This document shows positions 5,286 to 10,069 of a stretch of 10,069 nt of DNA, in pieces. Each line of letters opens with the position of its first letter. Position 1 is the first letter of the stretch. The position numbers and the translations under genes are program-made. The DNA is from Desulfosporosinus sp. UBA5188 (GTDB taxonomy: Bacteria > Bacillota > Desulfitobacteriia > Desulfitobacteriales > Desulfitobacteriaceae). The stretch covers positions 1 through 10,069 of the forward strand of contig DHWG01000104.1 in assembly GCA_002413075.1 (NCBI GenBank), written 5' to 3'. The notes below the pieces were generated by a model. It worked only from the letters and a program-made list of their open reading frames with translations. It did no database searches and was not told the DNA's origin.

Positions 5286-6893
5286 TCAGGTCAATAATAA
5301 GCTGAGTTCACTCCAAACTGGCTTTAAGGAGTCACCCCGTGAGAGGGACACCTCGATTGGATGAGGAAGGCGCTGAACAAGTTCGGAAAGATCGTCTTCC
5401 GCCATGACTTTATCGACTTTATTGAGCAAGGTAATTATAGGCTTATCATCGCACTCCAGCTGCTTTAGCACCTCATGCACAGTCTCAGCATGTTGAAGTG
5501 CTTGTGGATGACTCGCATCAACGACATGCAATAAAACATCAGCATGTTGTACTTCTTCTAGCGTGGCTAAAAATGCTCGAAGCAGTTGGGTTGGCAATTT
5601 TCTAATAAAACCAACGGTATCACTTAGAAGAATTTCCAAGGATGAATTTATTTTGATGCTACGAACAATTGGATCTAAAGTTGCAAACAATTTATTTTCA
5701 CCAATTGGGATGTCAGACCGACTACCAGTCTGTTCCATGGCTGCCTTAAGAAACGTCGTTTTCCCTGCGTTTGTATACCCTACTAGAGCAATTGTTGGTA
5801 AGCCACTTCTAGTTCTTTGACGACGCTGGACATCTCGATGCTGTAATACTTGCTTCAATTCTTTCTCAAGTTGAGTAATGCGATCCCGCATGCGCCTGCG
5901 ATCAAGCTCTAATTTTGTCTCACCAGGTCCCCGCGAGCCCACGCCTGATCCTAAACGAGAGAGAGCTTGTCCTTGGCCCGATAAATAGGGTAATAAATGT
6001 TTAAGCTGGGCCAATTCGACTTGTAGCTTCCCTTCGCGGGATTGAGCACGTTGTGCAAAAATATCTAAGATCAAGCCCGTGCGATCTAATACTTTTAACC
6101 CTGTTTCAGTCTCTAAGGTTCGTAATTGTGCCGGGGATAATTCATCATCACAAATCACTACATTGGCTTCAGTTTCCTGTGAACGGTGCACTAATTCTTC
6201 AATTTTTCCGCTTCCCAAGTAGCTACGGGCCTGACCATAACGACGTAGTTGGACTAGTTGCCCCACTACGTCTACACCAGCTGATCGAGCCAGCTCTCTA
6301 AGTTCCGTCAAATCTTCATTATCGTCTTGTTCACTGTCTACAAGCGCAATAAGGAAGGCACGCTCTTTACCAGTGGCTGTCTCATTTTTAGGGGTACCCT
6401 TGGCAAGATTCGACAAGGAGTCGTTATAATCAAAGGCTTGCCAGTTTTTAGTACTAAGGTTTACGATAAAAGAATCGTCCTCACCTGTGCGATAGGCAAG
6501 CTGGATTCCAGTCATCAAGCCTTCACGGACTCCCACGGCAGACATACTTTCTAGTTGAAGGGATAACAGAGCGCTGTGATCTAGTGGACTTAGTCTGAAG
6601 TCTCCTTTAGGATGGGTATGGATGCACCTCAGGTGTTTTCCAATCGATCTTCCTTTGATCTGGGGTAGAGTTACATTGGCGTGATGCCCCACTGCAGCAG
6701 CGAGGAGTGTACCTGGACGTGAAATATAAACAGCAATTTCACGATTCCAAAGTTGTGTCAACCGTAGCAGTTCTTCAAGAATCTCAGGATGAATTAGCTC
6801 AGAACGTTCAGTCTTATATTCAGAAAGATCTTTAAGTTCTTGTATTTGACTTGCCCGAATCCCGGACAGTTCTCCCGAAATATCCATATCCAT
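5286..6893 (-). CDS. hflX: GTPase HflX with an extra N-terminal JAMM/RadC-like domain
   Basis: A 535-residue ribosome-associated GTPase; most HflX proteins are about 420-430 residues. Family parts begin near 178: the N-terminal domain with SYLGSGKIEEL (224-234), the linker GSGVGSRGPGETKLE (315-329), then the GTPase domain with G1 GYTNAGKTT (372-380), switch I LFATLDP (402-408), G3 DTVGF (425-429) and G4 NKVD (491-494). HflX splits or rescues stalled 70S ribosomes in stress. Residues 1 to about 150 are an added domain with Glu52, HTHP (His92, His94), Ser102 and Asp105, arranged as in JAMM/MPN metalloprotease and RadC folds. I believe several clostridial HflX proteins share this extension. ATG 6893 follows AAGAGG (6900-6905) six bases upstream; a second ATG two codons later is possible. 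It sits between spoVK and ynbB with gaps of 53 and 40 nt, so probably in one operon. Confidence 0.95.
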   Translation of the reverse strand: MDMDISGELSGIRASQIQELKDLSEYKTERSELIHPEILEELLRLTQLWNREIAVYISRPGTLLAAAVGHHANVTLPQIKGRSIGKHLRCIHTHPKGDFRLSPLDHSALLSLQLESMSAVGVREGLMTGIQLAYRTGEDDSFIVNLSTKNWQAFDYNDSLSNLAKGTPKNETATGKERAFLIALVDSEQDDNEDLTELRELARSAGVDVVGQLVQLRRYGQARSYLGSGKIEELVHRSQETEANVVICDDELSPAQLRTLETETGLKVLDRTGLILDIFAQRAQSREGKLQVELAQLKHLLPYLSGQGQALSRLGSGVGSRGPGETKLELDRRRMRDRITQLEKELKQVLQHRDVQRRQRTRSGLPTIALVGYTNAGKTTFLKAAMEQTGSRSDIPIGENKLFATLDPIVRSIKINSSLEILLSDTVGFIRKLPTQLLRAFLATLEEVQHADVLLHVVDASHPQALQHAETVHEVLKQLECDDKPIITLLNKVDKVMAEDDLSELVQRLPHPIEVSLSRGDSLKPVWSELSLLLT

Positions 6894-6946
6894 AGAAAAC
6901 CTCTTATTCTAAGTTTTTACTAAATATGATAACCTAAAAGATGAAA

Positions 6947-7918
6947 TCAGAGATCTTCTAGGGTAATATCCACAGGTAAAATTTGTATGAGTTCCTCTCG
7001 ACTAGAGCTGGGTTTTTGGAAAAGCCGAACGGCTTGTTTCCTCACTGTCTTTTCCACAAGGTTACGAACAAGCCTTGCATTTCCAGCATAAGGATGAGTC
7101 TTCAATAAACTTTGCAGGTGAACACGGAGTGCCTCCGATCCACCAATTGTAAGCTCATATTGTCGAGACTTGAACATAGAATTCCCGATGGCTAACAATT
7201 CATCAAGCGTATAATCTGGAAAGTCAATATGTATAGGAAAGCGTGAGCGAAGTCCAGGATTGGTTCGCAAAAACCATTCCATTTCATTAGAATAACCAGC
7301 TAAGATTAATACAAGATTATCTTTGTTATCCTCCATGGATTTCACTAAAGCATCGATAGCTTCCTTGCCGAAATCTTTCTCTCCTCCACGGGCTAGCGAG
7401 TAGGCTTCATCAATAAAAAGAACGCCACCTAAAGCCTTCTTAAGTTGTTCCCTAGTTTTTTGGGCCGTATGTCCAATATATTCACCGACAAGATCGGCTC
7501 TCTCACATTCAATCACGTGCCCTTTTTGAAGAACGCCCATCTCTTTAAACAATCGGCCGACTATACGAGCCACCGTTGTTTTGCCAGTTCCAGGGTTCCC
7601 ACGAAAAATCATATGAAGAACTAAAGGCTCAGCAACAAGTTTTTCCCTTATACGACGCTTTTGGATTTCAACATAGGCTTGCAATTCACGAATCAACCGT
7701 TTTACGGTCACTAAACCAATGTAAGCTTCCAGTTCATCAAGAATCTCGGCGACTTTATCTCTTTCCTTCTCAATGATCAAAGGACTGTTTTTACGAACTC
7801 GACCTATTCCCACCAGATCTGTCACAGATGTGATAAACGGCTCGCTTTCACGTGGCAAGGGAGATTTAATCACCGGCGGTAGATGATTGTCCGGCCTAAA
7901 TGTAACACGTATTGTCAT
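6947..7918 (-). CDS. spoVK: AAA+ ATPase SpoVK (CbbX/CfxQ family), stage V sporulation protein K
   Basis: A 323-residue AAA+ ATPase, close to the 322 residues of B. subtilis SpoVK. Motifs in order: Walker A GNPGTGKTT (107-115), Walker B VLFIDEAYSL (166-175), sensor 1 AGYSN with Asn211, the arginine finger region NPGLRSRF (220-227), and sensor 2 GNARLVRN (279-286). The family forms hexamers related to the RuBisCO activase CbbX; in Bacillus it is needed for spore maturation, though its remodelling target is unknown to me. I chose ATG 7918 because GGAGGTG (7928-7934) lies nine bases upstream; a GTG at 7930 would add four residues but falls inside this ribosome binding site. The gene follows typA by 73 nt and leads into hflX. 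Its presence is the best evidence that the organism forms spores. Confidence 0.95.
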   Translation of the reverse strand: MTIRVTFRPDNHLPPVIKSPLPRESEPFITSVTDLVGIGRVRKNSPLIIEKERDKVAEILDELEAYIGLVTVKRLIRELQAYVEIQKRRIREKLVAEPLVLHMIFRGNPGTGKTTVARIVGRLFKEMGVLQKGHVIECERADLVGEYIGHTAQKTREQLKKALGGVLFIDEAYSLARGGEKDFGKEAIDALVKSMEDNKDNLVLILAGYSNEMEWFLRTNPGLRSRFPIHIDFPDYTLDELLAIGNSMFKSRQYELTIGGSEALRVHLQSLLKTHPYAGNARLVRNLVEKTVRKQAVRLFQKPSSSREELIQILPVDITLEDL

Positions 7919-7944
7919 AAGTACAGGCACCTCCCATCCTTACT

Positions 7945-7975
7945 ACTATACTCAAGTAAAGATGAAAGGTGTCAA
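7945..7975 (-). promoter_or_regulatory. Possible promoter of the spoVK-hflX-ynbB operon
   Basis: On the minus strand a perfect TTGACA (7970-7975) is followed by TATAGT (7945-7950), but the spacer is 19 nt, longer than ideal. It lies in the 61-73 nt between typA and spoVK, where no terminator hairpin is seen. I could not identify a sigma-E or sigma-K type element, though spoVK homologues are expressed in the sporulation mother cell. Confidence 0.4.
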
Positions 7976-7991
7976 GAAATCACGTTTGTTA

Positions 7992-9815
7992 TTATTTCCC
8001 TGTTAATGTCTTTGAGTATCGCACGCGAGAAGAATGCTCTAGGAATTTCTTGCGGATACGAACACTTTTCGGGGTAATTTCCACCAACTCATCATCATTA
8101 ATAAACTCTAATGATTGCTCCAAGGAGAATTCTCTAGGTTTATCAAGGCGCAACGCTTCATCGGCTGAACTAGTACGCATATTTGTAAGCTGCTTTTTCC
8201 GACAAACGTTCACTTCAATATCTTGCTCACGTTTATTCTCTCCAACAACCATACCACCATAGACATGTAGGCCTGGATCAACAAACAAAGTTCCACGTTC
8301 CTGAGCGGAATAAAGGCCGTAGGCATTTGTTTCTCCCTCTTCAAAAGCAACAAGTGCACCACGGGTTCGTCCAGGGATATCCCCTTTATAAGGTTCATAG
8401 CCCATGAACACATGACTCATCATGCCTTCACCCCTGGTTTCAGATAAGAAGTCTCCGCGGAAGCCAATAAGACCACGTGCCGGAATTTTGAATTCCAAAC
8501 GGAGTTGCGTCGCAGACAGACTTGTCATATTGGCCATTTCTGCTTTTCGCTTGCCGAGTAACTCCATAATAGATCCCAGCGCACTTTCGTGAACATCACA
8601 GGTAAGAAATTCCATCGGTTCAGATTTAACACCCTCAATGCTTTTATAAATCACTTCAGGTTTAGAAACTTGTAGTTCATAACCTTCCCGACGCATGTTC
8701 TCTATCAAAACTGAGAGATGAAGCTCTCCCCTTCCAGATACTTGAAAGCAATCCGCAGAGTCAGTTTCTTCGACCCTGAGACTAACATTGGTCTCAACTT
8801 CTTTCCAAAGTCGTTCGCGTATCTTTCTAGAGGTGACGAAATGACCTTCTCGCCCTGCAAAGGGACTGTTATTGACCATGAAATTCATGGACAAAGTAGG
8901 CTCATCGACTTCGATAGTTGGTAAGGCTTCAGGATTGACAGCACAAGCGACTGTTTCTCCAATATTTGCAGTGGTAAGGCCTGTTAACGCAACGATTTCT
9001 CCTGCAGAAGCTTCAAGAACGTCTTGTCGTTTTAGCCCTTCGAACATCATAACTTTACCGACTTTACATTTTTCAGAACTGCCATCCCGCTTGATTAAGG
9101 TGACATTTTCGTTTTGATGTATGGTTCCACGAACAATTCTACCTACTGCGATTTTCCCGACATAATCATCATAGTCAAGAGTCGTGACCAGCATCTGGAA
9201 CGGAGCCTCAAGATCAACAACGGGGGCAGGAATGTGATCCAAGATTACGCTAAATAACGGTGTTAAATTCTCTGCGAGAGAATCGTAGGAGAGTCCTGCA
9301 GTTCCAGCACGTGCTGAGGCATAGACAACTGGGAAATCCAACTGTTCGTCTTCTGCACCAAGCTCAATAAAGAGGTCAAGAACTTCATCGACCACTTCAT
9401 CCGGACGAGCATCCGGGCGGTCAATTTTATTAATGACAACAATAGGTACGAGCTTTAGCTCGAGAGCTTTTCTTAATACAAAGCGTGTTTGAGGCATAGG
9501 GCCTTCAAATGAATCGACAATGAGGAGTACCCCATTCACCATTTGTAACACACGCTCAACTTCACCACCGAAATCGGCATGACCTGGCGTATCGATAATG
9601 TTAATCTTTGTACCTTGCCAATGAACGGAGGTGTTTTTAGATAAGATGGTAATTCCACGTTCACGTTCTTGATCATTGGAGTCCATGACGCGTTCCATAA
9701 CTTGTTGGTTAGCTCTGAAGGTTCCACTCTGTTTTAACATGGCATCCACAAGCGTCGTCTTTCCATGATCAACGTGAGCGATAATTGCAATGTTTCTTAA
9801 ATTTCGAGTTTCCAT
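7992..9815 (-). CDS. typA: Ribosome-associated GTPase TypA/BipA
   Basis: A 607-residue translational GTPase, the usual length for the family. G motifs: G1 AHVDHGKTT (13-21), G2 RGITI (53-57), G3 DTPGHADF (75-82), G4 NKID (129-132). Further family landmarks are the domain V stretch YELQVSKPEV and, near the C-terminus, the BipA-specific sequence GLIGFRGDFL and EGETNAYGLYSAQERG. BipA binds the 70S ribosome at the EF-G site and helps 50S assembly and growth under stress or cold. ATG 9815 was chosen: it gives METRNLRNIAIIAHVDHGKT, the normal N-terminus, and has GAAAGGAA (9828-9835) upstream. The frame stays open to 9935, but that extra part would start inside the hfq terminator and upstream of the typA promoter. 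It has its own promoter; no terminator is seen after it, so read-through into spoVK is possible. Confidence 0.97.
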   Translation of the reverse strand: METRNLRNIAIIAHVDHGKTTLVDAMLKQSGTFRANQQVMERVMDSNDQERERGITILSKNTSVHWQGTKINIIDTPGHADFGGEVERVLQMVNGVLLIVDSFEGPMPQTRFVLRKALELKLVPIVVINKIDRPDARPDEVVDEVLDLFIELGAEDEQLDFPVVYASARAGTAGLSYDSLAENLTPLFSVILDHIPAPVVDLEAPFQMLVTTLDYDDYVGKIAVGRIVRGTIHQNENVTLIKRDGSSEKCKVGKVMMFEGLKRQDVLEASAGEIVALTGLTTANIGETVACAVNPEALPTIEVDEPTLSMNFMVNNSPFAGREGHFVTSRKIRERLWKEVETNVSLRVEETDSADCFQVSGRGELHLSVLIENMRREGYELQVSKPEVIYKSIEGVKSEPMEFLTCDVHESALGSIMELLGKRKAEMANMTSLSATQLRLEFKIPARGLIGFRGDFLSETRGEGMMSHVFMGYEPYKGDIPGRTRGALVAFEEGETNAYGLYSAQERGTLFVDPGLHVYGGMVVGENKREQDIEVNVCRKKQLTNMRTSSADEALRLDKPREFSLEQSLEFINDDELVEITPKSVRIRKKFLEHSSRVRYSKTLTGK

Positions 9816-9849
9816 AGTTGGGCTGAGTTCCTTTCTTTCACTAAGATAT

Positions 9850-9861
9850 AAGCATATGCTT
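9850..9861. repeat. 12-bp palindrome at the expected typA transcription start
   Basis: AAGCATATGCTT is a perfect palindrome. It begins just downstream of the typA -10 element and covers the expected start of transcription (about 9857), a position where a repressor dimer could sit. A near copy of the sequence around it occurs at 3295-3310 upstream of ddl. No known operator is recognised; chance is a fair explanation in AT-rich DNA. Confidence 0.4.
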
Positions 9862-9863
9862 CT

Positions 9864-9892
9864 AATATACCACGGATGCGCAGCAATTTCAA
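9864..9892 (-). promoter_or_regulatory. Sigma-A promoter of typA
   Basis: On the minus strand TTGAAA (9887-9892) and TATATT (9864-9869) are spaced exactly 17 nt, each one or two bases from consensus. It lies between the hfq terminator and the typA start, giving a leader of about 42 nt with the ribosome binding site at 9828-9835. typA is therefore probably transcribed independently of hfq. Confidence 0.75.
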
Positions 9893-9897
9893 CAGAA

Positions 9898-9932
9898 AGA
9901 ACTAAGTCTGGTCTGATACCAAACTTAGTTCT
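9898..9932 (-). terminator. Rho-independent terminator of hfq
   Basis: Perfect 10-bp arms AGAACTAAGT (9898-9907) and ACTTAGTTCT (9923-9932) enclose a further 4-bp stem TGGT/ACCA and a small loop. On the minus strand the hairpin ends in AGTTCTTTCTGTTG, a moderate U-tract. It begins 32 nt after the hfq stop codon and lies just before the typA promoter. Confidence 0.7.
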
Positions 9933-9964
9933 CATGCTTTCGAGGTTATCCCAATTATTTATTG

Positions 9965-10069
9965 TTAGGACTGAGTATTCGCAGTCGATTCTGCAGCACT
10001 CGCAGCCATAAAATTAATCGGTCGAATCGGCATGACTGTAGAAATTGCATGTTTATAGACCATCTGTTG
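9965..10069 (-). CDS. hfq: RNA chaperone Hfq, C-terminal part (gene runs off the right edge)
   Basis: The last 34 codons and the TAA stop of a gene entering from the right edge, not counted among longer open frames because its start is outside the window. The translation begins QQMVYKHAISTVMPIRPI, which is the end of the Hfq Sm core: the Sm2 motif YKHAIS with the RNA-binding KH pair. It then has a short tail, NFMAASAAESTANTQS, as in clostridial Hfq. Hfq forms a hexameric ring that binds small RNAs and mRNAs. Its place near spoVK, hflX and ynbB fits the hfq neighbourhood of Bacillus and clostridia, where miaA usually lies upstream; that gene cannot be seen here. Confidence 0.93.
   Translation of the reverse strand, partial: QQMVYKHAISTVMPIRPINFMAASAAESTANTQS

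Noticed and set aside
5375..5384. GAACAAGTTC as a second SOS box
   Set aside because: The half-sites are separated by 2 nt rather than the 4 nt LexA needs, and it lies inside the hflX coding sequence.
7919..7930. GTG start for spoVK at 7930
   Set aside because: This GTG is itself part of the GGAGGTG ribosome binding site that is well placed for ATG 7918.
7883..8262. Plus-strand frames opposite spoVK and typA
   Set aside because: They are antisense shadows of two well supported genes and show no family features or translation signals.
9816..9935. In-frame 40-residue extension of TypA to an ATG at 9935
   Set aside because: It would start inside the hfq terminator hairpin and run across the typA promoter. 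The residues do not resemble any TypA N-terminus, while ATG 9815 gives the normal one with a ribosome binding site.

Overview
The window comes from a low-GC, spore-forming Firmicute. A SpoVK-type AAA+ ATPase, a Bacillus-type LexA with its own SOS operator, Hfq, a YnbB-family PLP enzyme and strong AAGGAGG-like ribosome binding sites all point there. The protein sequences and the hfq / spoVK / hflX / ynbB / sip / ddl / lexA neighbourhood look most like Desulfosporosinus, Desulfitobacterium or a related Peptococcaceae genus. That placement is inference from recalled family resemblance; no search was run. I see no mobile elements, RNA genes, CRISPR arrays or integration scars. The region reads as conserved chromosomal core with a few less ordinary parts.

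Layout from the right edge, minus strand: the last 34 codons of hfq, closed by a hairpin terminator. Next is typA/bipA with its own sigma-A promoter. Then spoVK, hflX and ynbB follow with gaps of 40-75 nt and no clear terminator between them, probably one operon. A signal peptidase I gene follows after 100 nt, with a candidate promoter of its own, and ends in a strong terminator. ddl (D-Ala-D-Ala ligase) stands alone next and meets lexA (plus strand) tail to tail at a very long perfect inverted repeat. Left of lexA and divergent from it is a membrane-anchored M23 (LytM-type) peptidase gene; one SOS box lies in the short region between them. The last gene on the left, again minus strand, is a 78-residue protein with eight cysteines and a good promoter. 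The first 77 bases hold no gene.

Shared themes: stress and translation control (Hfq, BipA, HflX, LexA, possibly YnbB) and the cell envelope (Ddl, signal peptidase, M23 peptidase). The points most worth a second look are the eight-cysteine protein, the SOS box shared between lexA and the M23 peptidase (positionally like lexA/yneA in Bacillus subtilis), the JAMM/RadC-like domain at the HflX N-terminus, and the 63-bp inverted repeat between lexA and ddl. I found no wholly new multi-gene system.
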